Assembly (NCBI GenBank): GCA_944387865.1 | Contig: CALXGN010000007.1 | Span: 27,722-91,721, forward strand | Direction of reading: 5' to 3' | Length of the DNA stretch: 64,000 bases | Source: Scatomorpha stercorigallinarum | GTDB taxonomy: Bacteria; Bacillota; Clostridia; Oscillospirales; Oscillospiraceae | Shown: piece by piece, positions 1-7,111 of the stretch | Numbering within the stretch: position 1 is the first letter of the stretch | Layout of the letters: each line of letters starts with the position of its first letter | Position numbers and translations under genes: made by a program | The notes under the pieces: model-generated | Told to the model about the DNA's origin: nothing | Database searches by the model: none | Seen by the model: only the letters and a program-made list of their open reading frames with translations

Positions 1-1
1 A

Positions 2-895
2 CTTGCAATTTTAATTGCGCTTGGCTGCTTTGGGCTGAAAAAGCTGTGGAAGAACATTTTAACTGCGCCAATGGCCCCGGAAAACTATGTCTCAGAAGTG
101 ACGGCCGGCGGCGAAGTGGAAGCAAAATACATGGCGGCGGGGAGCTGTCAGGTCGGATATTTTGAGGCGGAATATGCAGAAAACGCGGATATCAAAAAAA
201 TCGAGGTCTGGTACCCGAAAGAGCTGGAGACAAGCGGCGAAAAGTATCCGGTTGTTTTATTCGTAAACGGCACGGGTGTCGCCGCTTCCAGATATGAGCC
301 GGTGTTTGAACATCTTGCATCGTGGGGCTTCATTGCTGTTGGCAATGAAGATCCATCAACATGGGAAGGGAAGAAGGCGGACGCAACGCTGGCGTGGCTC
401 CTGGCGGCTAATGAAGACGAAACCAGTATTTTCTATCATCGGGTAGATACGGATAATATCGGTATTACCGGACACTCACAGGGCGGCGTTGGCGTGTTCA
501 ACGCGATCAACGAAACGGAGCATAAGGGGCTGTATAAATGCGCCGTCAGCTTGTCCCCTACGCAGGAAGATATTGCGGCGGCCTTGAAAATGCCTTATGA
601 TCCTGCCAAAACGACGATACCTGTCATGATCCTTGCCGGCGCTCCGGATGATGTTATCTCGCTCGAAGGACTGGATGATATGGTCAAAAAGATATCCGCC
701 GATGTTGTCGCCGCACGGCGGAGCAATACAGATCATGGCAAAATGCTCTATTCAGGTGATGGGTATGTGACCGCCTGGTTTATGTGGCAGCTCCGCGGGG
801 ACGAGGCGGCTGCGGCGGCGTTCCTGGGGGAAAGCGCGGAGATATTGCATAATAGCAACTGGCAGGATGTCATGATACGTTTCTCAAACCGTTAA
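2..895 (+). CDS. alpha/beta hydrolase (dienelactone hydrolase-like), 5' end outside window
   Basis: The frame is open to the left edge. Codons from base 2 read LAILIALGCFGLKKLWKN, a hydrophobic N-terminal anchor, so the first visible ATG (71) is internal and the gene is partial. Counting from that Met, the nucleophile elbow GHSQGG puts the catalytic Ser near residue 136; the PVMILAGAPDD stretch and the TDHGKM stretch are candidate Asp and His positions. The fold resembles dienelactone or polyester hydrolases, with the catalytic part probably outside the membrane. The substrate cannot be inferred. A strong hairpin lies 15 bases after the stop, so this is the last gene of its transcript. Confidence 0.8.
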   Translation, partial: LAILIALGCFGLKKLWKNILTAPMAPENYVSEVTAGGEVEAKYMAAGSCQVGYFEAEYAENADIKKIEVWYPKELETSGEKYPVVLFVNGTGVAASRYEPVFEHLASWGFIAVGNEDPSTWEGKKADATLAWLLAANEDETSIFYHRVDTDNIGITGHSQGGVGVFNAINETEHKGLYKCAVSLSPTQEDIAAALKMPYDPAKTTIPVMILAGAPDDVISLEGLDDMVKKISADVVAARRSNTDHGKMLYSGDGYVTAWFMWQLRGDEAAAAAFLGESAEILHNSNWQDVMIRFSNR

Positions 896-910
896 GTCGC
901 CGCAAGGGAA

Positions 911-947
911 AAGCCCACAGGCCGCTGAGCCTGTGGGCTTTGCCTTC
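911..947 (+). terminator. intrinsic terminator after the hydrolase gene
   Basis: Perfect 12-bp stem (AAGCCCACAGGC with GCCTGTGGGCTT) and a 6-base loop, followed by only a weak T-rich stretch. It lies 15 bases after the hydrolase stop. The A-rich left flank could also let it stop minus-strand transcription. Bases 948-1030 hold no gene that I can see. Confidence 0.75.
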
Positions 948-1030
948 CGCATGGCCAGTGACGCCCGCCCCGGCGAGCGTAGCGGGTCGCAGTTGGGAAG
1001 GAGCCGCGACAGAATGAGTGAGAGGTGACT

Positions 1031-1071
1031 TTTGCAAAAAGCCGCCGCGAACGATATGCCGTCCGCGGCGA
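1031..1071 (-). terminator. intrinsic terminator of ssrA
   Basis: Read on the minus strand: a 7-bp stem CGCCGCG/CGCGGCG (1070-1064 with 1049-1043), then GCTTTTTGCAAAA. It begins four bases past the CCA end of the tmRNA, as expected for its terminator. Confidence 0.7.
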
Positions 1072-1073
1072 CG

Positions 1074-1421
1074 TGGTGGAGGCGGGGGGAATCGAACCCC
1101 CGTCCGAAAATGCTTCCTTCGGAACCTCTCCGGGCGCAGAGAGTCATTTGCTTTCCCTTACCCAGGCGTGGACGCTCACACTCGGGGGCTTGGTAGCTTC
1201 ATTGTGCATGGTGCGCTCAAAGCTTTGCGCACTCACGTTCGCCGCTGATCGACGCCCCGCAGCCGGGCCGCGGCCCTCCCGGCGGGGACGCTCACTGCTT
1301 AGGCAGCGAGAAGAACAGTATCTTCGTTGTTCTTTAATTTATAATTGCCCATTTTTAGGATGTTAGGCGCATCCGCCCGCTATTCCGAGATCCGCATCCC
1401 CGTCGAAACCAGTACGCCCCC
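1074..1421 (-). ncRNA. ssrA: transfer-messenger RNA (tmRNA)
   Basis: The 5' end GGGGGCG (1421-1415) pairs with CGCCTCC before A-CCA at the 3' end (1074). This acceptor stem contains the G3-U pair that is the alanine identity element. The T-arm carries GGTTCGATTCC and the 5' domain has GGTTTCGAC. The tag frame on the minus strand reads GNYKLKNNEDTVLLAA then TAA (about 1360-1310), if GGC is the resume codon. The tag ends in the hydrophobic -LAA typical of degradation tags. The RNA acts with SmpB, encoded 1.9 kb upstream on the same strand, to rescue stalled ribosomes. I see no clear consensus promoter close upstream, so it may share the ppiB transcript or use a weak promoter. Confidence 0.97.
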
Positions 1422-1451
1422 TCGTCGTCGGCGCAAAGTCCGCTCGTCTCC

Positions 1452-1486
1452 GTTTCCGGCAAGAGCCTGCGGCTGTTGCCGAAAAC
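1452..1486. repeat. imperfect hairpin upstream of ssrA
   Basis: Imperfect inverted repeat: GTTTCCGGCAAGAGCC against GGCTGTTGCCGAAAAC around a TGC loop. It lies in the 206-base gap between ppiB and ssrA, which otherwise holds no gene. It could be a processing stem of a longer precursor RNA or part of a terminator region. Confidence 0.5.
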
Positions 1487-1513
1487 TGCGCTCGCTCCGT
1501 TGCGCCTCCTCTC

Positions 1514-1540
1514 AAAACCAAAGCCGGCGGCTTTGGTTTT
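1514..1540 (-). terminator. symmetrical terminator between ppiB and ssrA
   Basis: Perfect 12-bp palindromic stem AAAACCAAAGCC/GGCTTTGGTTTT with a 3-base loop, flanked by A and T runs so that it could act on either strand. It is the best candidate end for the smpB-SLH-ppiB transcript. A further G/C-rich stem lies directly after the ppiB stop (about 1598-1621). Confidence 0.65.
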
Positions 1541-1627
1541 GGAAGCGTGGCTCAGTTTGCAGGGCATGCCTGCTGAAATTTATAGTAAGGCGGGTGGGGG
1601 TGGCCGCCCGCCGTTACCGGCTTTGGG

Positions 1628-2149
1628 TCAGAACTTCTTCGGCTCGGGGTAATCGACGCCGAAGGTCTCGGCAGTGGCTTTTTTTATGCGCTGCTCCGTG
1701 CGCGGACGGTCGTTGTAGTCGGTGGGGGCGGAGGCGATCCTGTCGACTTCGTCCATGCCCTCGATGACCATGCCGAAGGCGGCGTATTCGCCGTCCAGGT
1801 GGGGGGCCTTGTCGTGCATGATGAAGAACTGGCTGCCGGCCGTGTCCGGCATCATGCTGCGGGCCATGCTGAGCACGCCGCGCGTGTGCTTGAGGTTATT
1901 TTTGCTGAAACCGTTGTGCTTGAACTCGCCCTTGATGCGGTAGCCGGGGCCGCCCATGCCGGTGCCCTCCGGGTCCCCGCCCTGGATCATGAAGCCGGGG
2001 ATGACGCGGTGGAAGATGAGCCCGTCATAGAAGCCGCTCTGCACGAGGTTGAGGAAGTTGTTCACGGTGTTCGGGGCGATTTCAGGATAGAGCTCGGCCT
2101 TGATGACGCCGCCGTCCTCCATCTCGATGGTGACTATCGGGTTTGGCAT
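1628..2149 (-). CDS. ppiB: cyclophilin-type peptidyl-prolyl cis-trans isomerase
   Basis: Cyclophilin catalysing proline cis-trans isomerisation. Visible family motifs include FHRVIPGFMIQGGDPEGTG (catalytic Arg and the substrate-groove Gln), GVLSMARSMMPDTAGSQFFI and the late AAFGMVIEGMDEVDRI. There is no signal peptide, so it is cytoplasmic. Two in-frame ATGs exist. The ribosome site AAAGGA lies 9 bases before the ATG at 2149 but only 3 before the one at 2155, so I use 2149 (173 residues). It sits 21 bases after the SLH gene and is probably the last gene of an smpB-SLH-ppiB operon. Length is normal for single-domain bacterial cyclophilins. Confidence 0.93.
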   Translation of the reverse strand: MPNPIVTIEMEDGGVIKAELYPEIAPNTVNNFLNLVQSGFYDGLIFHRVIPGFMIQGGDPEGTGMGGPGYRIKGEFKHNGFSKNNLKHTRGVLSMARSMMPDTAGSQFFIMHDKAPHLDGEYAAFGMVIEGMDEVDRIASAPTDYNDRPRTEQRIKKATAETFGVDYPEPKKF

Positions 2150-2170
2150 ATACATTCGTCCTTTCTTTCT

Positions 2171-3364
2171 TTATCCGACAACGGAGGCCGCAGCCGCGCG
2201 CACCCCGTCCCCGTCCATGCCGGGGGAGATGGCGGCGCTGTAGAGCAGGCGGATGACCGCCCAGTCCAGCTCAGTGGGCCAGTCCGTGGTCAGGTGATAC
2301 TGATAGAATATGCTCTCGGGGTGGTCGTAAGTGTCCGTCAGCAGGCCGAGGCCCTGGCAGAGCTCCTCCACGATCACGGCGCGGCGCAGCTTCTGGCTGA
2401 TGTCCGTGCTGTAATAGATCTCGCCTTCGTAGATGTCGTGATCGCCGTGCCACCAGACGGTGACATACCCATTATAGCCTTCGCCGAGGATATCGTCCAT
2501 CTCCGACTGGGCGACGAAATTGACGGTGAGGTTGGCGCCGTCTTCGTCCTCCGCCGCGGAGATGCCGGGGAAGCCCTCCACGCCGTTGAGGGCCGCGGCC
2601 AGAGCGGTGAAGAGCTCCAGGTCCTCCTCCGTGGGCGAGCCGGCGATGTGGTAGCGGATGGGGCCGGACCAGCGGACGACGTTCTCGCGCGCGTCGCCGT
2701 ATTCGGAGCCAAGGGCCACGTCGCAGAAGTAATCGATGATCTCCTCCGCCGTGCAGCCCTCGGCGGTGATGAGGGAGCCGCCCTCCGGCTGCGTCCCGCC
2801 CGGGCGGGCGGCGCGGCTGAGGATGGCGGCGGCCTGCGCGCGGGTGAGACCGGCGCGGGGGCGGAACGTGCCGTCCTCAAAGCCCTCGACAACGCCGGAA
2901 GACGTGAGCGCGAGGACGCCTGAGGCGCAGTCCGGGGAGATCTCCGATGAGTCCGGGAAGGACAGCGCGGAGCCTTCCGCGGCAGAGAGGCCGAAGGCGG
3001 CGGCGGTGACGCGGCACATGAGCTCGCGCGTGGCGGGCGCGTCCGGGGACGCATCCGCAGGCAGCCAGCCGTTTTCCTCCGCGTGGGAGAGCTGGACGCC
3101 GGCCCAGTGTGCGCTGTCCGCGCCGGTGGGGGCGGACGCCATGCGGGCGGCCATGGTCACGGCCTCCGCCACGGTGACGCCCTGCTCGGGGCGGAACGAG
3201 CCGTCCTCAAAGCCATCTATCACGCCGGAGGCGGCCATCTCCATGACCGGCTCATAGTACCACGCGCCCGCGGCCACGTCCGGGAAAGGCGCGGGGGCAT
3301 ACTGCGCAGAGGCGGGCAGGGAGAGGGCGAGAACTGCGGCCAGGGCAGCGGCAAGCTTTTTCAT
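2171..3364 (-). CDS. secreted S-layer-homology protein with DUF2927-like C-terminal domain
   Basis: 397 residues. A signal peptide (1-20, ending ASA|Q) is followed by an SLH repeat at about 26-75 (FPDVAAGAWYY, GFEDGSFRPEQGVT), a degenerate one at 85-125, and a third at 136-186 (GFEDGTFRPRAGLTR). SLH repeats bind secondary cell-wall polymer. The C-terminal half (about 225-370) contains IVEELCQGLGLLTD and PESIFYQYH, which resembles DUF2927 and its HExxH-less metallopeptidase-like pattern; this assignment is from memory. The ATG overlaps the smpB stop (ATGA), so the two are translationally coupled. Its role is unknown; an extracellular wall-attached protein is the safe statement. Confidence 0.82.
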   Translation of the reverse strand: MKKLAAALAAVLALSLPASAQYAPAPFPDVAAGAWYYEPVMEMAASGVIDGFEDGSFRPEQGVTVAEAVTMAARMASAPTGADSAHWAGVQLSHAEENGWLPADASPDAPATRELMCRVTAAAFGLSAAEGSALSFPDSSEISPDCASGVLALTSSGVVEGFEDGTFRPRAGLTRAQAAAILSRAARPGGTQPEGGSLITAEGCTAEEIIDYFCDVALGSEYGDARENVVRWSGPIRYHIAGSPTEEDLELFTALAAALNGVEGFPGISAAEDEDGANLTVNFVAQSEMDDILGEGYNGYVTVWWHGDHDIYEGEIYYSTDISQKLRRAVIVEELCQGLGLLTDTYDHPESIFYQYHLTTDWPTELDWAVIRLLYSAAISPGMDGDGVRAAAASVVG

Positions 3365-3828
3365 CCGTTGCGCTCCTTCATGGCGCGGTCGATGTCGCGC
3401 CTGGCGTCCCGCTCCGAGGCGGCGGCGCGCTTGTCGTAGAGCTTCTTGCCCTTGCAGAGGCCGAGCTCGACCTTCACGCGGCTGTCCTTGAAATACAGCG
3501 AGAGGGGGATGAGCGCCACGCCGTCCTGCATGATGCGGGCGTTGAGGCGGTTTATCTCCCGCTTGTGCATCAGCAGGCGCTTGGGGCGCATGGGGTCGCG
3601 GTTGAAGATGTTGCCCTTTTCATAGGGGCTGATGTGCAGCCCGCGGGCGAATAGCTCGCCGTCCTTGATGGTGCAGAACGAGTCCTTGAGGTTCACCGTG
3701 CCGGCGCGGATGCTCTTGACCTCCGTGCCGAAAAGCTCGATGCCGGCCTCGTAGCGCTCGAGGACGAAGTAATCGTGGAACGCCTTGCGGTTCTGCGCTA
3801 TCTGTTTGACGCCCTGCGCCCTGGCCAT
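3361..3828 (-). CDS. smpB: SsrA-binding protein SmpB
   Basis: 155 residues, the usual length. It has the SmpB core NRKAFHDYF, GIELFGTEVKSIRAG, NLKDSF, HKREI and the basic tail GLCKGKKLYDKRAAASERD that enters the ribosomal decoding centre. It delivers tmRNA to stalled ribosomes. The start is supported by AGGAGG eight bases upstream. It overlaps the following SLH gene by four bases, and ssrA lies 1.9 kb downstream on the same strand, a common linkage in Bacillota. Confidence 0.98.
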   Translation of the reverse strand: MARAQGVKQIAQNRKAFHDYFVLERYEAGIELFGTEVKSIRAGTVNLKDSFCTIKDGELFARGLHISPYEKGNIFNRDPMRPKRLLMHKREINRLNARIMQDGVALIPLSLYFKDSRVKVELGLCKGKKLYDKRAAASERDARRDIDRAMKERNG

Positions 3829-3863
3829 GGCGCTCCACCTCCTTTACGGGCTCACTGTGCGGT

Positions 3864-3882
3864 AGTATAACACATCTGTCAA
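3864..3882 (-). promoter_or_regulatory. probable extended -10 promoter of smpB
   Basis: Minus strand reads TTGACA-GATGTGT-TATACT. The TTGACA is too close (7 bases) to be the -35 of this -10, but TGTTATACT is a good extended -10, and the transcript would start about 30 bases before smpB. The TTGACA may be coincidental or may overlap an operator. Confidence 0.45.
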
Positions 3883-3916
3883 GGGAAATAAACACCGGTT
3901 TGTTAACATTTACGTT

Positions 3917-4153
3917 TCAGCGCAGCAGGAAGGGCAGGGCGTAGTCCGCCACGGCGACGGAGACGTCCGGCGCGGGGCGGGCGAGGATGAGCGAGCCGCC
4001 CTCCCCGGGGAAGAGCTCCAGCTCCGTGCGCGGCCAGGGGGAGAGGCCGCGCTCCGCGAGCGCGCGGCGCACGAGGGCGGCGGCGGAGCGCATGTCCGGC
4101 TCGCCGGGGACGAAAAGGGCCGCCGAGGCGGCGGTGGCGCATATGATCTCCAT
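3917..4153 (-). CDS. small hypothetical protein (78 residues)
   Basis: The start is chosen at the ATG following GGAGGT with a 7-base spacer; the longer frame upstream crosses two divergent promoters and has no ribosome site. The protein begins MEIICATAASAALFVPGEPD and ends ADYALPFLLR. It has no signal peptide, no clear membrane segment and no motif I recognise. It lies between smpB (same strand, its promoter downstream) and the NUDIX operon (opposite strand). A weak minus-strand promoter, TTGACG-18-GATGAT, is possible near 4170-4205. Function unknown; the good ribosome site and codon composition make it a likely real gene. Confidence 0.6.
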   Translation of the reverse strand: MEIICATAASAALFVPGEPDMRSAAALVRRALAERGLSPWPRTELELFPGEGGSLILARPAPDVSVAVADYALPFLLR

Positions 4154-4243
4154 GGTCGATACCTCCGTGCTGCTATCATCGCCCCATCCGGCGCCCGCCG
4201 TCAAGTTTAAAATACTGGCAGGGGAGGGGACTTGCCACAACGG

Positions 4244-4272
4244 TTGACAAAGGGCCGCAGGATGGATATATT
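4244..4272 (+). promoter_or_regulatory. sigma-A promoter P1 of the NUDIX-wal operon
   Basis: TTGACA (4244-4249), 17-base spacer, TATATT (4267-4272). It lies 113 bases before the NUDIX start. Confidence 0.7.
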
Positions 4273-4324
4273 GGGAGGCGCGGGGAGGCCGGCGGCGCAT
4301 CGGCGCAAAAAGGCGGCTCCGCTG

Positions 4325-4353
4325 TTGTTTTGTCCGGCGGGATATGGTAAAAT
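4325..4353 (+). promoter_or_regulatory. sigma-A promoter P2 of the NUDIX-wal operon
   Basis: TTGTTT (4325-4330), 17-base spacer containing TATGG, TAAAAT (4348-4353). It lies 32 bases before the NUDIX ATG, so the operon appears to have tandem promoters. Confidence 0.65.
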
Positions 4354-4385
4354 GACGGTGAGCATATTGAAGCGGAGGCACTGCT

Positions 4386-4925
4386 ATGGCTTTTGAAAAG
4401 CGGATAGACGGCAAGACGCTCTATGAGGGCGTGATCGTGAACGTACACATGGACCGCGCGCAGCTGGTGGACGGAGACGTCGTCCGGCGCGAGGTGGTGG
4501 AGCACCCCGGCGGCGTGACGGTGATACCCGTGGAGCCGGACGGCACCGTCTGGTGCGTGAGGCAGTTCCGCTATCCCTTCCAGCGCGAGATGCTGGAGAC
4601 GCCGGCGGGCAAGCTGGAGCGCGGGGAGGACCCCGCCGAGTGCGCCCGGCGCGAGCTCTCGGAGGAGACGGGGTTGACGGCGGACGAGCTCGTCGACCTG
4701 GGGAGATGCTGCACCTCGCCGGGATTTTCGACGGAGGTGCTGCACATTTACCTCGCCCTGGGGCTGCACCAGGGGCAGGCGCACCTGGACCCGGGGGAAT
4801 TTCTGAACGTGGAAAAACACCCGCTCGCGGAGCTGTCGCAGATGGTGATGAGCGGGGAGATAGACGACGCCAAGACCATGATCGCCGTGCTGAAGGCGGA
4901 AAAATATCTGGAGGGCAGGAAATGA
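4386..4925 (+). CDS. NUDIX hydrolase, ADP-ribose pyrophosphatase type
   Basis: 179 residues. A perfect Nudix box GX5EX7REUXEEXGU is visible at about residues 77-99 (it starts GKLERGEDP and ends RELSEETGL), the Mg-binding catalytic helix. The flanks (TVWCVRQFRYPFQREMLE before, STEVLHIYLA after) match the ADP-ribose/nucleotide-sugar subgroup (NudF-like), which cleaves ADP-ribose to AMP and ribose-5-phosphate. It is cytoplasmic. GGAGG lies 7 bases before the ATG. The stop overlaps the walR start (ATGA), so this housekeeping enzyme is translationally coupled to the two-component system. Confidence 0.9.
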   Translation: MAFEKRIDGKTLYEGVIVNVHMDRAQLVDGDVVRREVVEHPGGVTVIPVEPDGTVWCVRQFRYPFQREMLETPAGKLERGEDPAECARRELSEETGLTADELVDLGRCCTSPGFSTEVLHIYLALGLHQGQAHLDPGEFLNVEKHPLAELSQMVMSGEIDDAKTMIAVLKAEKYLEGRK

Positions 4926-5623
4926 ACAACAAGGTGCTCATCGTCGATGACGAGCGGGCGATAGTGGACATCCTCAAGTACAACCTGGAGAAAAACGGCA
5001 TGACGGCCGTCTGCGCCTACGACGGCGGGGAGGGGCTGCGCCTGGCGCGCGAGAGCGATCCGGACGTGATACTGTTAGACGTGATGCTGCCGGTGATGGA
5101 CGGCTTCGAGGTCTGCCGCACGCTGCGCGCGGAGGGCAACAACGTCCCGATAATCATGATAACCGCGCGCGAGGAGGAGACGGACAAGGTTTTCGGCCTC
5201 GAGCTGGGGGCGGACGACTACATCACCAAGCCATTTTCCATGCGCGAGGTGGTGGCGCGCGTCCGCACCAACATGCGCCGGGCCGTGGCGATGGCCCCGC
5301 AGAGCGCGCCGGAGCCCTCCGGCGACCAGCTGCGGGCCAAGGACCTGACGATAGACAAGGCGCGGCACGCCGTTTTCAAGGACGGGAAGGAGATCGAGCT
5401 CACGCAGCGCGAGTATGAGCTGATACTCTACCTGGCGGAGAACCCGGGCAAGGTCATCTCCCGCGAGGAGCTGATGAGCCGCGTCTGGCAGTACGACTAC
5501 TATGGCGACCTGCGGGCCGTGGATGTGGCCATCAGGCGGCTGCGCGAGAAGCTGGAGCCCAACCCCTCGGAGCCCGAGTACGTGATGACCAAGCGCGGCG
5601 CGGGCTACTACTTCGCCGACTGA
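4922..5623 (+). CDS. walR: OmpR/PhoB-family response regulator, WalR-like
   Basis: 233 residues. The receiver domain (about 1-118) has acidic residues D9/D10, phospho-acceptor D53 (ILLDVMLPVMDGFEV) and conserved K103 (DYITKPF). The C-terminal winged helix (about 135-230) has LTQREYELILYLAENPG, SREELMSRVW and VDVAIRRLREKLE, the OmpR-type DNA-binding recognition helix. The pairing with a WalK-like kinase, WalH/WalI-like proteins and an MBL hydrolase of WalJ type identifies the essential cell-wall regulator WalR (YycF). ATGA overlap with the NUDIX gene. Confidence 0.92.
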   Translation: MNNKVLIVDDERAIVDILKYNLEKNGMTAVCAYDGGEGLRLARESDPDVILLDVMLPVMDGFEVCRTLRAEGNNVPIIMITAREEETDKVFGLELGADDYITKPFSMREVVARVRTNMRRAVAMAPQSAPEPSGDQLRAKDLTIDKARHAVFKDGKEIELTQREYELILYLAENPGKVISREELMSRVWQYDYYGDLRAVDVAIRRLREKLEPNPSEPEYVMTKRGAGYYFAD

Positions 5624-5626
5624 CGC

Positions 5627-7111
5627 ATGAAGCAGCAGGAGGGGAAAAAGCGCGCGCGCTCGGGGCTCGTGAGCCTTTACACCAAGCTCGTGCTCATCAT
5701 ATTCGTGCTAATCATCGCGCTGATGGCCGTCACCGGCGTGTTCCTCACGCGCGGCGTCAGCAGCTTTTACACGAACGACTTCTACGACCAGATGCAGCAG
5801 GTGTTCTCCAGCACGGGGCTGGCGGAGGACCTGCGCGACAGCGCGGCCGCCGGCGACTATGAGCATATGGCGGCCATCATCCGCACCTACGCCGGACAGC
5901 TGGGCATCGACTCGGGGACGAGGAACTTCCACATCCTTGCCGGGGACACGGGGGCCTGGCTGGCCGGCAGCACCCAGCCGGAGAACGGCGTGGAGATCAC
6001 GCCCAACATCGTCACCGCCATCGGGGGCGGCAACGGGTATGACTATGACCCCGGCGCGGACTATATGGACGTGGCGCTGCCCATCGATAGCGGCAGCAAC
6101 GGCTATATCATCTACGTTGTGGACAACAAAGCCACCATGGAGAGCCTCAACGCGCAGCTCATCAGCATCATCGTGGACGCGCTCGTGGTGGGCCTGGTCA
6201 TCTCCGTGCTGCTGTGCCTGATCCTGGCGCGGGCCATCACCTCGCCCATCCAGGACCTCACCCGGGCGGCGGAGAAGGTGGCCGGCGGCGACTTCACGGA
6301 CAAGGTGGAGAACGACTCCAAAGACGAGATCGGCGTGCTCACCCGCACGTTCAACGACATGGCCGGGCAACTTGAGGACACGCTGGACGACCTGACGAAG
6401 TCCGAGCAGATGCGGCGCGAATTCGTGGCCAACGTCTCGCACGAGCTGCGCACGCCCATCACCAGCGTCCGCAGCTACGCCGAGACGCTGGAGGACGAGC
6501 CGGACATGCCGGAGGACACGCGCCAGCGCTTCCTGGAGGTCATACTCAACGAGAGCGACCGCATGACGAAGATCGTACAGGACCTGCTGACGCTCTCGCG
6601 CTTCGACGCGGGCAGCATCGAGTTTTCCTTTGACGAATTCAGCTTTGAGAAGTCCGTGCGCGACGTCTATAACGCCATGGCCATGGAGGCGCAGGCGCAC
6701 GGGCACAACTTCGTGCTCGAGCTGGAGCCGAACATGCCGCGCATCCGTGGCGACCGCCAGCGCGTGGAGCAGGTGCTCATCAACATGGTCTCCAACGCCG
6801 TCAAATACACCAAGGACGGCGGGCAGATCAGCGTCAGCGCCGGCACGAAGAAGGGCGAGGTCTGGTGTACCGTGCGCGACAACGGCATCGGCATCCCCTC
6901 CGAGGACACGGGCAAGGTGTTCGACCGCTTCTACCGCGTGGACAAGGCGCGCAGCCGCGAGAGCGGCGGCACGGGCCTGGGGCTCTCGATAGCGCAGGAG
7001 ATCGTCGTCCGCCACGGCGGGCGCATCGAGCTGCAGAGCAGGCTGGGGCACGGCACAACGATAACCGTCTATTTGCCCGTGGAGGGGCCGAAGGATGAAA
7101 AACATCGCTGA
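5627..7111 (+). CDS. walK: membrane sensor histidine kinase, WalK-like
   Basis: 494 residues. TM1 is at about 20-42 and an extracellular sensor of about 135 residues lies between TM1 and TM2 (about 180-200). HAMP follows to about 253, then HisKA with phospho-acceptor H272 (FVANVSHELRTPITS) and HATPase_c with the N box (NMVSNAVKYTKDGG), G1 (DNGIGIP), F box and G2 (GGTGLGLSI). It phosphorylates WalR in response to envelope state. No cytoplasmic PAS domain fits between HAMP and HisKA, unlike Bacillus WalK (about 610 residues). It starts 4 bases after walR and overlaps walH by 17 bases. Confidence 0.9.
   Translation: MKQQEGKKRARSGLVSLYTKLVLIIFVLIIALMAVTGVFLTRGVSSFYTNDFYDQMQQVFSSTGLAEDLRDSAAAGDYEHMAAIIRTYAGQLGIDSGTRNFHILAGDTGAWLAGSTQPENGVEITPNIVTAIGGGNGYDYDPGADYMDVALPIDSGSNGYIIYVVDNKATMESLNAQLISIIVDALVVGLVISVLLCLILARAITSPIQDLTRAAEKVAGGDFTDKVENDSKDEIGVLTRTFNDMAGQLEDTLDDLTKSEQMRREFVANVSHELRTPITSVRSYAETLEDEPDMPEDTRQRFLEVILNESDRMTKIVQDLLTLSRFDAGSIEFSFDEFSFEKSVRDVYNAMAMEAQAHGHNFVLELEPNMPRIRGDRQRVEQVLINMVSNAVKYTKDGGQISVSAGTKKGEVWCTVRDNGIGIPSEDTGKVFDRFYRVDKARSRESGGTGLGLSIAQEIVVRHGGRIELQSRLGHGTTITVYLPVEGPKDEKHR

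Noticed and set aside
1018..1366. Small protein-coding frames over 1018-1366
   Set aside because: They lie antisense to the tmRNA gene, whose structure explains the sequence.
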